Positions 14,500 to 22,523 of a stretch of DNA of 23,278 nucleotides are shown piece after piece. The stretch covers positions 1-23,278 of the IMG/VR virus record IMGVR_UViG_3300037427_004936, one strand, 5' to 3'. The stretch is from a virus. How positions within the stretch are numbered: position 1 is the stretch's first letter; every line of letters begins with the position of its first letter. The position numbers were made by a program, and so were the translations under genes. Below the pieces are notes generated by a model. The model was not told the DNA's origin and did no database searches. It was given only the letters and a program-made list of their open reading frames with translations.

Positions 14500-15277
14500 T
14501 GTTTTCTCCTATTGATGGTTTGGTTGATGAGAGTGCGTTGATGAAAGCCGTCCACGAGAGGTCGATTTCCTCGTCGATGCCGTAGCGGTTCTTTGCGATG
14601 CACGACGGTCCGCCAACGCAGCGCAGAATGCGTTCGCCGCCAGCGTTACCGATTTCTTTGGCGATCGAACGTTTGCGGCCGAAGCCGGCGTCTTCCGTCT
14701 GAGTGCGGAACTTACGCGTGGCGAACAGCACGGCATCCGACCATTCATTGACGAGTGCACCAGCATGCTTGTGCAGCCGAGGCGAATAGCGGTCGTAAGC
14801 GGCGGTTTCCGGGTCTTCGAACTTCTCGACCTTCGCATGAGCGATGCAGATCACCACCATGCCACGTTCGGTTCGAAGTCCGTTCAATGCGTCGAGCACT
14901 TTGCGCCAGAGTGAGACAGCGTGCGTGTAGCCCTTGGCATAACCGCCATCGACCTTCTCGATCGATGAGACGTTGTACTGCTGGCAAAGGTCGTCCCAGA
15001 TCAGACGCTCCAGCCAATCCAATGAATCAATCACGACCGTCTGGTAGTCGTGCTGCTCCATTGCGAGCTCGGCCAATGCCGTCTCGACGTCTTCGAAAGT
15101 GGTGGAAAGCGGGAATCGGTCGCAGTCGATCTCCGCGAGCCCATCTTCAGTCTGGATGAAGACGGGTTTCGGAGCCTGCGCCGCAAACGTGCTTTTTCCG
15201 ATGCCCTCCGTCCCGTACACCACCAGCCGTGGTGGCATGGGTTGCCGCCCCTTCTGGACTTGGTTGATCAATGCCAT
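14492..15277 (-). CDS. Sak4-like RecA-fold ATPase
   Basis: This 261-residue protein is a phage nucleotide-binding recombinase of the AAA_24/Sak4 type. The P-loop is VYGTEGIGKST (near residues 20-30), followed by FIQTEDGLAEIDCDRFP, then Walker B VVIDSLDWLERLIW near residue 75, and VVICIAHAKVEKFEDPE near 140. Sak4 proteins are single-domain Rad51/RecA relatives that promote annealing and exchange with a DUF669-like partner, which lies next here. The ATG at 15277 (MALINQ) was chosen because the family begins this way; ATG at 15298 is an alternative. The upstream gene's reading frame overlaps this one by about 130 bases. Confidence 0.85.
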   Translation of the reverse strand: MALINQVQKGRQPMPPRLVVYGTEGIGKSTFAAQAPKPVFIQTEDGLAEIDCDRFPLSTTFEDVETALAELAMEQHDYQTVVIDSLDWLERLIWDDLCQQYNVSSIEKVDGGYAKGYTHAVSLWRKVLDALNGLRTERGMVVICIAHAKVEKFEDPETAAYDRYSPRLHKHAGALVNEWSDAVLFATRKFRTQTEDAGFGRKRSIAKEIGNAGGERILRCVGGPSCIAKNRYGIDEEIDLSWTAFINALSSTKPSIGENNG

Positions 15278-15581
15278 TCGCTGTTTTTCTTTCGTCATCA
15301 GGTTCGTTTTGTGGATTGGTTCGTTGGATCGAGAAGGCTTCCTCGCCGAATTCACGGATCAACAGGGCAGTGAAGACGCGGACAACCACCGCTCCGACTT
15401 CCGTGCCGGCGTCCACGCCAATGACGTGGTGGTCCTCATCGAGTTCGTATTCCGCTTCGAGTCGGACGAGTGCCCGACCGAAGAGGCCCTCCGTGGCAAT
15501 GAGTGCGAGATGCAGCGACATCTCTGCGTCCTGCAACGGCACTTCTGAATCGAACTCAAAGCGAATGGCGTCCGCGTTCAT
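15147..15581 (-). CDS. Small acidic hypothetical protein
   Basis: This frame encodes 144 residues with no recognised family. The first ~90 look coding: DAIRFEFDSEVPLQDAEMSL, then LALIATEGLFGRALVRLEAE, then VDAGTEVGAVVVRVFTALLI. They suggest an alpha/beta fold. The last ~50 overlap the Sak4-like gene in another frame and have an unlike composition (rich in Ala, Gly, His, Thr). The third frame has TGATGA at the 15298 ATG of the ATPase, the arrangement expected for a native stop. A late frameshift may thus have extended this gene. It is the first gene after the promoter-like element at 15605-15643, with AGGGAG before the GTG/ATG start. Confidence 0.55.
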   Translation of the reverse strand: MNADAIRFEFDSEVPLQDAEMSLHLALIATEGLFGRALVRLEAEYELDEDHHVIGVDAGTEVGAVVVRVFTALLIREFGEEAFSIQRTNPQNEPDDERKTANGIDQPSPEGAATHATTAGGVRDGGHRKKHVCGAGSETRLHPD

Positions 15582-15604
15582 CACTGCTGCTCCCTGTGTG
15601 ACTC

Positions 15605-15643
15605 CTCAGGTCACATATGCCGAAACTCACCGAACTGTCCGCT
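15605..15643 (-). promoter_or_regulatory. Promoter-like element, copy 1
   Basis: On the plus strand this reads CTCAGGTCACATATGCCG, ten variable bases, then AACTGTCCGCT. The same two blocks at identical spacing occur at 22974-23012. On the minus strand it offers a -35-like CGGACA, a 16-base spacer and a -10-like CATATG, about 33 bases before the start codon at 15581. It would drive the recombination and replication genes. Confidence 0.6.
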
Positions 15644-15649
15644 TGAGTT

Positions 15650-16225
15650 TCAGAATCCGGCGTCTTCGAGATGCTCACGGGCTTCGGCGATGGCGTTGCG
15701 GACCTGACGCCGCGACGTGCCAAGATCTCGAGCGGCGCTGGAGATCGAGCCGTTCATCAGGGCACGGCACACGTCGACGGTTTTCGGAGTCATCGAGTCG
15801 AATGCCGAATCGAGTGCTTCTTCGTTGTCACAACGAACTTCGTCACTGACCCAATCACGCTGGTGATGACGCGCTCGCTCGGACTCGGCGATGGTGTTTC
15901 CAAACGGTTCAACGTGGTTGTCCTGTTTGACAAGCACATCGAGCGAACGGGCACAGCAGCCGGCAGCGCGTTTTCGTCGCAGTTGCTCCCGCAGCATCAT
16001 GCGGGTCGCGGTGTTCACAACACGATTGATGAACGTGTTGACCGAGGCGCGATCGGGATTGAAGTTCGGGACCTGTTGCAGCAGTGCAAGGCAGAGTTCC
16101 TGCTGCAGGTCCTTCATGTCGTAATGGCGAAAGACGCGGCGACGGGACAGCGATCGGGCCTTGAAGCGAATCAGATCGCGGGCGTATTTCGTGAAGAAGC
16201 GGTCGCAGTTTTTCTCATGGGGCAT
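15650..16225 (-). CDS. Sigma-70 family RNA polymerase sigma factor
   Basis: This 191-residue protein has the two-domain plan of small sigma factors. Region 2 is seen as FRHYDMKDLQQELCLALLQQ, then FNPDRASVNTFINRVVNTAT, then RMMLREQLRRKR, with the helix that contacts the -10 element. Region 4 is a helix-turn-helix (SISSAARDLGTSRRQVRNAIAEAREHL). The linker is Cys/His-bearing (AAGCCARSLDVL). Region 1.1 and region 3 are absent. The ATG at 16225 was chosen for an upstream GGAGTCAGGA; an in-frame start at 16300 is possible. Its stop lies next to the promoter-like element at 15605-15643, so it may direct RNA polymerase to the island's own promoters. No anti-sigma gene is apparent. Confidence 0.8.
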   Translation of the reverse strand: MPHEKNCDRFFTKYARDLIRFKARSLSRRRVFRHYDMKDLQQELCLALLQQVPNFNPDRASVNTFINRVVNTATRMMLREQLRRKRAAGCCARSLDVLVKQDNHVEPFGNTIAESERARHHQRDWVSDEVRCDNEEALDSAFDSMTPKTVDVCRALMNGSISSAARDLGTSRRQVRNAIAEAREHLEDAGF

Positions 16226-16424
16226 TCCTGACTCCGTGGCCGGAGACAGGCACCCGGGATGTCGCAGAGTGCGACAAGCGTCGTGCTGCGGTGACGCCAC
16301 CGCTTATCCATCACGAACGCGACTGACTGCCGGGTTATGCCCCATCGGCCTTCAGTCGGCTGCTGCGGTGTCGCGTTTTGAGTGAGCTGCGATGCTCGAT
16401 TCGTAGACCTCGCCCTGCGTTAAC

Positions 16425-17282
16425 TCATTGGAAATCCATTGCTTCGGGACGATTCGGGATTTTCTTTCGACTGTCGCGGCGTTGCGACGCGACAGTGCGT
16501 CGCACGGATTCACTGTCCTGACCGGAAGCAACCGCCGACTGGCCGCCGGCTCGCTGCAGCGCACGCTGTACTTTGTCTTTGGAGATGCGACTCCCGGTCT
16601 GCTCGCTCAGGAAATCGGCGGCCTTCCGAACGGAACCCGCCTGCCGATACGCGGCGACGAGCACATCATCCGTCAGACTCGACTTCTCTTCGGCCTTCAC
16701 CTGTTGGCGAACAACAAGTTTCAACTGCCGTCGATCGATGACCTGCTCAATGGCCGTACGCGATTCGTCGGAAGCACTCACCCATGAGAAGACCGCGTCG
16801 AGATCGATTTCCAAACCACTTGATCCGAAGTGCGACACCTGCGACAGCGGAACGACGGCCGGAGCGTCTCTGGACCAGACCGAGTCTCCTGGAACCCGAT
16901 CGGGAACGAGGATGATCGCCTGCGAAAAACGCTCAATCTGATTGATCACCGTGGCTGCATCGGTGTCGTACAGCCTTCGTGCGAAGAACACGTCACGAGT
17001 GCTGCTGCCCCATTTCGCTCGCCCAAGTTGCCAGAGCCGGCCGGGAAGGATGGACGTCAGGCGACCGGTGAGCCCCAGTTGCTGCGTGACCGCGCCGATG
17101 GCCGGTTCGATCCTGATTGTCCATCGCTGCAGATCCTCTGGTTCGAGTTCGACCCGTCCGTGCGCAGAACATGGAATGAAGATGCGAGAGTTGCCGTCAG
17201 GCCCGGTCAGAACGATCGGCTCCTCATAGTGCTTTTCGCCGCAGTCGGGGCATGGGATCAGGCCCGCCTGTTCTGCGAGCAA
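16425..17282 (-). CDS. Unknown protein with zinc knuckle and C-terminal HTH
   Basis: From the TTG at 17282 this gives 285 residues. Near the start is CPDCGEKHYEEPIVL with a further Cys-His pair (IPCSAHGRVELE), a likely zinc site. The middle (RLTSILPGRLWQLGRAKWGS, DVFFARRLYD) is unplaced. Residues ~210-245 form a helix-turn-helix (DVLVAAYRQAGSVRKAADFLSEQ). The native N-terminus is probably longer: 38 sense codons upstream (ELLDALDVDAVRLSADQLRA and onward) look coding up to the upstream gene's TGA at 17397. An ATG at 17400 overlaps that stop but is one base out of frame; dropping one C from the CCC at 17394-17396 would join it. It pairs with the 398-residue gene upstream. Confidence 0.6.
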   Translation of the reverse strand: MLAEQAGLIPCPDCGEKHYEEPIVLTGPDGNSRIFIPCSAHGRVELEPEDLQRWTIRIEPAIGAVTQQLGLTGRLTSILPGRLWQLGRAKWGSSTRDVFFARRLYDTDAATVINQIERFSQAIILVPDRVPGDSVWSRDAPAVVPLSQVSHFGSSGLEIDLDAVFSWVSASDESRTAIEQVIDRRQLKLVVRQQVKAEEKSSLTDDVLVAAYRQAGSVRKAADFLSEQTGSRISKDKVQRALQRAGGQSAVASGQDSESVRRTVASQRRDSRKKIPNRPEAMDFQ

Positions 17283-17396
17283 CAGCCAGCCACGGTCCGC
17301 CAGCCACGCGACGACGTCGGCGGGCCACGCACGAAGCTGATCGGCTGACAGCCTGACCGCGTCGACGTCTAAAGCGTCCAGAAGCTCGGCGTCGGG

Positions 17397-18593
17397 TCAT
17401 TCATCGCAGATCCCCCAGAGACGCAGGCAGCGTTCTCCGATCGCCCGCAGCCGGTCAGACTTGCTCTTAAGATCGCATGCATTCGGACTGCTCACCGTGA
17501 ACGAGAGCGTCTTCGCCTTTCGACCGTCGCCGAGAAACTGCAGCTGAAACCGCGCCTGCCGGACGCGAAGCAGGTCGGACGAATAACCACGATCTGCCAG
17601 ACGCTCGCGGATTTCACTGGCGACCATCTCCAGCGACGCATGAGGCGAAAACCCAAGTTCTTCATACGTCACGCAATCCAGATCGCACTGTGGAGCGATC
17701 CGAATACGCGTGAGCCGCACTGCTGCGATGTGGTCACCCGGATCCGTCGGCAGCGTCAGATGCGGATCCAGCAGGTGGTCGAGGTGATAAGCCGGTAGAA
17801 CGGGTTCGCCGTCAGGGACGTTCATTCTCAGCACGGACCGGCAGAAAGCCTGCCGCAACCGTAAATGCACGGCGCGTCCGCCTTTCGCCACGAGATCGAT
17901 ACATCCGCCTTGTGGGTCGTAGGCAAAGACATTGGTGAAGGCGTACCGTTCCGAACGGGTGGCCATTTCACCGTCGTCGTCAAATGCCATCAGACGATCG
18001 GGCCAGTCGTCGAGGTAGGCAAAAAAGAAGTCCACTCCGTTGCAACGTGGATAGTGATGCACACGGCAGTGCCGACCTCGCAGTTCTCTCGGCCAGTAAT
18101 ACTTTCGCAACTCGTTCTCGAGGGCTTGCAGTTGCTCTGGTTCGACCGCGATGGACTCATGCGGAAGTCCATTCCATCGATTCCAGTAACGCCCGGTCGT
18201 CAAGGTGTCGGCACACGCGAAGATCGAGGCCTGGTCGAAGACGTCGCGAGCAAACAGGTACGCCCACAACGCCTTGTCGAACCGGCCTTCCCGGGCAGAG
18301 TATTCGTCGGTGCCTTCCGGCTGCTGCCACTCCAGCTGCTGCGCCAGTACCTTGAGGCCTCGCTCGCAGGCCATGCTCTGAACTTCCTGCAGAATGACAT
18401 GCACGCGACGGCGTTCCGCTTCCGGCATGGTCTCCCACAACAAAACGATCGGTGCGACATCCCGGTGCTTAAGATCGTCCCACGGAACGTTCAGCCGGGC
18501 CCCGAGCCGCGTGAACAGTTCGCGGAGCAGATCGTTGGATGTTTCTTTCAGCAGTCTCAGTGGATCGAATGGCTTCACGTCTGGTTTTCTCAA
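17397..18593 (-). CDS. Large unknown protein, partner of downstream gene
   Basis: This 398-residue protein has no family I recognise. The N-terminal 130 residues are helical (DPLRLLKETSNDLLRELFTRL, APIVLLWETMPEAERRRVHVILQEVQ). The middle has Cys/His/Trp-rich segments (YYWPRELRGRHCRVHHYPRCNG, then VDFFFAYLDDWPDRLMAFDDDG) and a segment on protein-like beta structure (CIDLVAKGGRAVHLRL). The C-terminal part mixes helices and strands. The start is uncertain: TTG at 18593 lacks a clear ribosome site, and GTG at 18578 is an alternative. It ends at 17397, where the next gene overlaps it or is interrupted. Two large unknown co-oriented genes between a sigma factor and a restriction gene could be a defence or control pair; this is a guess. 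Confidence 0.6.
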   Translation of the reverse strand: MRKPDVKPFDPLRLLKETSNDLLRELFTRLGARLNVPWDDLKHRDVAPIVLLWETMPEAERRRVHVILQEVQSMACERGLKVLAQQLEWQQPEGTDEYSAREGRFDKALWAYLFARDVFDQASIFACADTLTTGRYWNRWNGLPHESIAVEPEQLQALENELRKYYWPRELRGRHCRVHHYPRCNGVDFFFAYLDDWPDRLMAFDDDGEMATRSERYAFTNVFAYDPQGGCIDLVAKGGRAVHLRLRQAFCRSVLRMNVPDGEPVLPAYHLDHLLDPHLTLPTDPGDHIAAVRLTRIRIAPQCDLDCVTYEELGFSPHASLEMVASEIRERLADRGYSSDLLRVRQARFQLQFLGDGRKAKTLSFTVSSPNACDLKSKSDRLRAIGERCLRLWGICDE

Positions 18594-18753
18594 AGTAGTC
18601 TGATCAAAAACGCCTCCGTGCCGTCATGATGCGCAGCCCGCGCGCACCGGAATCATGCCGCAGCCAGGCTGCTCGGCGCACAGTTCAGTGCGCACAGCGA
18701 ACCCGACTGGGTATCAAAGGATGTGGCGGACAGCAGGTCCGCAAAGACGGTGA

Positions 18754-18981
18754 TCAGACCACGGGCGGAGGCAGTTCGTGCTCTTCGAATCGCCCCTCGC
18801 GATCGCGGGCAAGGAACGACCAGCCGGACCAACTGCCCCAGGCACAGAGAAAGATTGCTGCGTCGGTCAGCGGTCGGGATTTGAGCGAGTCAAACATCCA
18901 ATGCGTCCTGCACCAGAGAGTGCTGCAAACGTCGTGCAGCAGGTTGTTGATGAATTGGTCAATGAGGCGAAATGTACGCAT
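18754..18981 (-). CDS. Small hypothetical protein with hydrophobic segment
   Basis: This 75-residue frame has a coherent composition: RTFRLIDQFINNLLHDVCST, then MFDSLKSRPLTDAAIFLCAW and GSWSGWSFLARDREGRFEEH, ending ELPPPVV. The stretch LTDAAIFLCAWGSWSGWSFLA could be a short membrane span, though it is weak. No family is recognised. It lies about 160 bases upstream of the 398-residue gene and 150 bases downstream of the HNH restriction gene. The flanking gaps hold nothing recognised. Confidence 0.4.
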   Translation of the reverse strand: MRTFRLIDQFINNLLHDVCSTLWCRTHWMFDSLKSRPLTDAAIFLCAWGSWSGWSFLARDREGRFEEHELPPPVV

Positions 18982-19129
18982 CAAAACCGGACTGTCAATG
19001 TCCGAGACGTCGCAAAAAACGACGGAACATCACGATTCGATCGCAACTTGTTTGACTGTCAGCACGTGCGATTTTCGACGACTTTCTACCGTACATTTCG
19101 ATGGTCAGACCGGCCGGTTTGTTACGGAT

Positions 19130-20020
19130 TCAGTTGCCAAGAAACCGATGCTTTCGGTGCCATCGCAGGTGTCTTTGATCTGGCCACAGTTTCTCGTTTC
19201 GCGGTAGTCGAAGACGTTCCCCCGCGAAATCCAGCAGCGATCGCTGGTTTGGACTCGATTCCGTGAACTCCTCGGCCGCGACGAGGATTCGGTAGTCGTT
19301 GTCGATTGACCAGAGCCCGGAATCGAACAACCAATGGGCGTTCTTGCTGAGGGCCATCCCGTTCTGCGGATCATTATTGAGCGAGTCCGCAAACTGATGG
19401 ATGTGTGCCGCATCAACGATCGCCCCGGCGGCCACCGTATTGACTCGATATCCGGTCAGAGCGCATGTGTAGTCATACGCAGCTGCGACATCGAGGCGAA
19501 ATCGACCAGTGCGCCCGGCCTGACTGGCGTCATCTGGAGTCTCAAACATCGCGTGCCGGGCGATCTCGTCGTCGGTCGGCACATCGAGACCGACGAGGCT
19601 GTAGAGAGCATTGCGTTCAGCCGGCTCAAAGTGTTTCGCGATCAGAATCTGCCGGGCTGCCATTCGAAAGTCCGAATCCCGACATGCAGCAGCGAATTCG
19701 GGATCGACGACAATGAACCGCGTCACCGATCGATGCGTGGATGGCTCGCCAGAATCTGTTCGAGCCGACCAGAACCCTTGAGTCTTCAGATGATGAAATG
19801 GCATTCGCACATCGAGACGCTGAGTTCGGCGATGCTGCACGACGCTGGCAAACGTCTCGAACTGAAATGCCAGCTCAGGAGTCAGGAACTGGCCGTCCCA
19901 ATCGACCTCACCCCGTTCGGCCATTTCCAGAATCACGAGCAACAGCAAGGGCTTGTGCGGCGCGTTGCCCCTCGCCTTGTTGAGCTTTGTCAGTTTGCCA
20001 AGCCAGTGTTCGTGAGACAT
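19130..20020 (-). CDS. Type IV-like restriction endonuclease (SBD-like + HNH)
   Basis: This 296-residue protein fits the family of phosphorothioate-DNA-dependent McrA-type enzymes. The N-terminal half holds the conserved APHKPLLLLVILEMAERGEV (residues ~20-40) and the MPFHHLKTQGFWS pocket segment (~73-85) seen in sulfur-binding domains. The C-terminal half is an HNH nuclease: CALTGYR at 187-193, VDAAHIHQFADS at 202-213, DPQNGMALSKNAHWLFDSGL at 217-236, with the His, Asn and final His of the motif in place. It would cut modified foreign DNA; which modification it senses is unproven. The ATG at 20020 was preferred over one at 20068 (an N-terminal basic extension). It lies immediately downstream of the recombinase module. 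Confidence 0.75.
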   Translation of the reverse strand: MSHEHWLGKLTKLNKARGNAPHKPLLLLVILEMAERGEVDWDGQFLTPELAFQFETFASVVQHRRTQRLDVRMPFHHLKTQGFWSARTDSGEPSTHRSVTRFIVVDPEFAAACRDSDFRMAARQILIAKHFEPAERNALYSLVGLDVPTDDEIARHAMFETPDDASQAGRTGRFRLDVAAAYDYTCALTGYRVNTVAAGAIVDAAHIHQFADSLNNDPQNGMALSKNAHWLFDSGLWSIDNDYRILVAAEEFTESSPNQRSLLDFAGERLRLPRNEKLWPDQRHLRWHRKHRFLGN

Positions 20021-20083
20021 CGTTCTTTGCCGTCCGAGCGTACTATTCCGCATGGGAATCGTAGCCACAGTCAGCGTGGCAAG

Positions 20084-20479
20084 TCATGTCTCCAGACGTT
20101 GCTGCCATTCACGCCGCTGTTCACTCCAATCGATCAGCATTGTCAGCGGTCTCAGGCCCTTCTCATGGATTTGAGCGCGTCCTGTTCTGACCACGGGAAG
20201 AAACAACAGTTCTTCCTGAATGTCGGGAGCCAGATGCAGCAGGTTCATGATCTGGCTGATGCGAGGTTGGGTGACGCTCGAGATCCGCGCCAGTTCCGAC
20301 ATGTCTGACACGACTCCGTCTCGCAGGAGACTGTCGAAGCGAATGGCGAGAGCCATCAGGCGGGACACACGCGGGATCCGATATTCTGGCAGTCCGGCAG
20401 TTGGCGGTGGTTCCGGCTCGATGCGTTTGCGGCCTTGTGCGGATCTGGTGAAGTGAATCTTTCGTTTGACCTCAATCAC
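20084..20479 (-). CDS. HTH protein of recombinase module (KorB/ParB-like HTH)
   Basis: This 131-residue basic protein contains a helix-turn-helix that resembles the DNA-reading segment of ParB/KorB proteins: ALAIRFDSLLRDGVVSDMSE, then LARISSVTQPRISQIMNLLH, then LAPDIQEELLFLP. The N-terminus is basic (VKRKIHFTRSAQGRKR). The GTG start overlaps the recombinase stop by four bases (GTGA), so both are translated together. Similar small HTH proteins follow DUF2924-associated recombinases in Planctomycetota. It may act as an excision or directionality factor, or as a regulator of the module; neither role is shown. Confidence 0.75.
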   Translation of the reverse strand: MIEVKRKIHFTRSAQGRKRIEPEPPPTAGLPEYRIPRVSRLMALAIRFDSLLRDGVVSDMSELARISSVTQPRISQIMNLLHLAPDIQEELLFLPVVRTGRAQIHEKGLRPLTMLIDWSEQRREWQQRLET

Positions 20480-22041
20480 GCGGCGTCCTCCTGTTCGTTG
20501 CTCGCAAGGGCCTTGATGCCCGAATCGTGGAATTGCAGCGACAGGCTGCTGTCCGAAACATCGAACTCGACGCGTTCGATGAGCAGCGTGAGAAGCTGCG
20601 ACTGTTCCCGCGGACTGAGCGCCGTCCAGAGTTCGTCGAAGTCTTCGAAGGCGGCATCGACGTCCTGCCGACTGAGCCGCTGTTTTTCGATCTCAGCGAT
20701 TTTTGTCCGCAGTTCGCGGATGCGGGTGCCTGACTTGTCGATTCGGTCATGGAGATCGGCAATCAATGCAGTCGTGGCTGCGCCTTGCTCAATGCCTGTG
20801 GCCAGCCGCTGAATGTCGGCGTGGTGCCGGCCAAGTTCCCGCTCGAGGCCGGACAACTCCTGACGGAGCCGCTTCAGTTCGATGTCGTCCTGCGACTGCC
20901 CCTGTTTCAGCACTTCTTTGCGAAGTGCCCGGTCAGACCCGATGCAGCGAATCGAATCGACGACCGTTGCCTCGATTTCACCGGCGGGAAGTGATGGGGA
21001 TGGACACCGTTTGCGGCCCTTGCTGATTGCCGCCGTGCAGACGTAGTAGCGGTAGCGTCGCGCCCCCTTACCGGTGAAGGTGTGGGTCATTGTTCGCCCG
21101 CACGCTTTGCACTTCAGAAGTTGCTTGAGCAGTGCTCCGTGCCGGTTACGGACTTCGATGCCACCATTCCGTCCATTCTGACGCAGCCGCGATTGGACCT
21201 TGCGAAACACTTCGGTAGTGACGATCGGTTCGTGCTCGCCATCGAACAAATCTTTGTGGTGACGGAGTTTGCCGATGTAGAGCGGGTTGGTGAGCAGCAA
21301 GTAAAGGCTGCCTTTGTCGAACGGACGGTCGCCTTTCGGGGCTCCCTTCAGGGTCCGCCACGCTTTGTTCCGCCAGTCGCGTTGAGCCAGATCGTCCACA
21401 ACCGGCAGGATTGATCCGTAGTGCAGATACAAATCGAAAATCGTCTGCACGCGGCCAGCCTCAGTCGCGTTGACGACCAGACGGGGGCTCGCGTTAGTTC
21501 GGTCGACATCGTAGCCAAGGATTGGAGTCCCGCCCGTCCATTTCCCGCGTCGCCGCTGAGCCCCGATTTTGTCGCGAATCCGCTCGCCAATGATCTCGCG
21601 TTCAAACTGGGCGAAAGACAGCAGAATGTTGAGCGTCAGCCGCCCCATCGAATGCGTCGTGTTGAACTGCTGCGTGACGGAGACAAACGAGATGTTGTGC
21701 TTCTCGAAAGTTTCCATCAGCCGAGAGAAATCCATCAGCGAGCGGCTGAGACGGTCGACCTTGTAGACCACCACGCAGTCGACCTCGCCCTTCTCGATGT
21801 CGTCCATGAGACGCTTGAGCGCCGGGCGCTGAATGTTGCCGCCCGAGAATCCGCCATCGTCATAACGCTCCGGGAGACAGACCCAGCCTTCGCATTTCTG
21901 GCTGGCGATGTAGGCCTCGGCGGACTCGCGCTGTGCGTCGAGCGTGTTGAATTCGAGATCGAGTCCTTCCTCGGTCGATTTCCGCGTGTAGATAGCACAT
22001 CGAATCTTCGTGCTGGTATTGCGTGCGTCCCTGCGGCTCAT
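20476..22041 (-). CDS. Large serine recombinase (site-specific integrase)
   Basis: This 521-residue enzyme integrates and excises the island. The resolvase domain (1-170) has the nucleophile in YTRKS (Ser22), the conserved DGGFSGGNIQRPALKRLM, VVYKVDRLSRS near 91-101, and SFAQFEREIIGERIRDK. A recombinase domain follows (GYDVDRT... to NPLYIGKLRHHK). The zinc ribbon uses C311, C314, C335 and C346. A coiled coil at ~375-450 and a C-terminal dimer-like segment complete the large serine recombinase plan. The protein is of usual length and intact, so the element may still be mobile. The ATG at 22041 overlaps the DUF2924 stop (ATGA). Its place near the right end fits an integrase next to its attachment site. 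Confidence 0.9.
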   Translation of the reverse strand: MSRRDARNTSTKIRCAIYTRKSTEEGLDLEFNTLDAQRESAEAYIASQKCEGWVCLPERYDDGGFSGGNIQRPALKRLMDDIEKGEVDCVVVYKVDRLSRSLMDFSRLMETFEKHNISFVSVTQQFNTTHSMGRLTLNILLSFAQFEREIIGERIRDKIGAQRRRGKWTGGTPILGYDVDRTNASPRLVVNATEAGRVQTIFDLYLHYGSILPVVDDLAQRDWRNKAWRTLKGAPKGDRPFDKGSLYLLLTNPLYIGKLRHHKDLFDGEHEPIVTTEVFRKVQSRLRQNGRNGGIEVRNRHGALLKQLLKCKACGRTMTHTFTGKGARRYRYYVCTAAISKGRKRCPSPSLPAGEIEATVVDSIRCIGSDRALRKEVLKQGQSQDDIELKRLRQELSGLERELGRHHADIQRLATGIEQGAATTALIADLHDRIDKSGTRIRELRTKIAEIEKQRLSRQDVDAAFEDFDELWTALSPREQSQLLTLLIERVEFDVSDSSLSLQFHDSGIKALASNEQEDAA

Positions 22042-22523
22042 TTTCCGTCTCCCAGCTTGAAGAATCGAAACCCGTTGCAGTGCGTTCCGGTTATGGCTTT
22101 CGCTACGGCCGACAGTGTCTTGAAACGCTCGCCTTCGAACTCGAATCCGTCAGAAGCCACGAGAACGTGGATCGTCCGCCGCTTGTACGTCCGGATCAGC
22201 ATCGTGCCCGGTATTGGGATGCGAGGATCGTGGAATGGCTGCACAACTTTCCTCTTTACCGACGGTTTGAATTCCGACTTCCCCTGCTTCGGTGGAGTGA
22301 CACGGACGTCGGCGTCATCCGCGAGTGCCGCAGCACGCTGCAGTGCCCGTTGGGTCAGCCCGCCTTCCGCCTGAGCCTGAATCCGCCAGGCGATCCTTCG
22401 AATCAGATACTGCCGATGTCGGCTGCTGGTTATCTCGCCGCATCGCTCGGCGTATTCCTCGCGAAGTTCCCGGACGGGCAAGTGCTCGAGCCTCTCGACT
22501 TCAGCCTCGATGTCGATCGTCAT
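22038..22523 (-). CDS. DUF2924 protein
   Basis: This 161-residue basic protein is a DUF2924 member: EVERLEHLPVRELREEYAERCG, RRIAWRIQAQAEGGLTQRAL, then a beta-rich second half IPIPGTMLIRTYKRRTIHVL, VASDGFEFEGERFKTLSAVA and KAITGTHCNGFRFFKL. The second half resembles an RDF/RAMA-like DNA-contacting domain. Genes of this family nearly always precede a large serine recombinase, so the protein is probably an accessory factor of integration or excision. Starts and stops overlap on both sides in ATGA, so the module is translated as one coupled unit. Confidence 0.85.
   Translation of the reverse strand: MTIDIEAEVERLEHLPVRELREEYAERCGEITSSRHRQYLIRRIAWRIQAQAEGGLTQRALQRAAALADDADVRVTPPKQGKSEFKPSVKRKVVQPFHDPRIPIPGTMLIRTYKRRTIHVLVASDGFEFEGERFKTLSAVAKAITGTHCNGFRFFKLGDGK

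Noticed and set aside
15589-15615. Possible hairpin around the CTCAGGTCAC block
   Set aside because: GTGACTCCTCAGGTCAC can pair weakly at its ends, but the pairing is not kept in the second copy of the element.
16352-16564. 70-codon minus-strand frame at the end of the HTH gene
   Set aside because: Its last half reads fairly well as protein, but it has no start signal and lies mostly in another frame of the gene. It could be a displaced tail, but nothing supports it.
19334-20308. 324-codon open frame on the plus strand
   Set aside because: It crosses antisense to both the HNH restriction gene and the HTH gene, without a domain of its own.
21421-22374. 317-codon open frame on the plus strand
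   Set aside because: It is antisense to the recombinase and DUF2924 genes.
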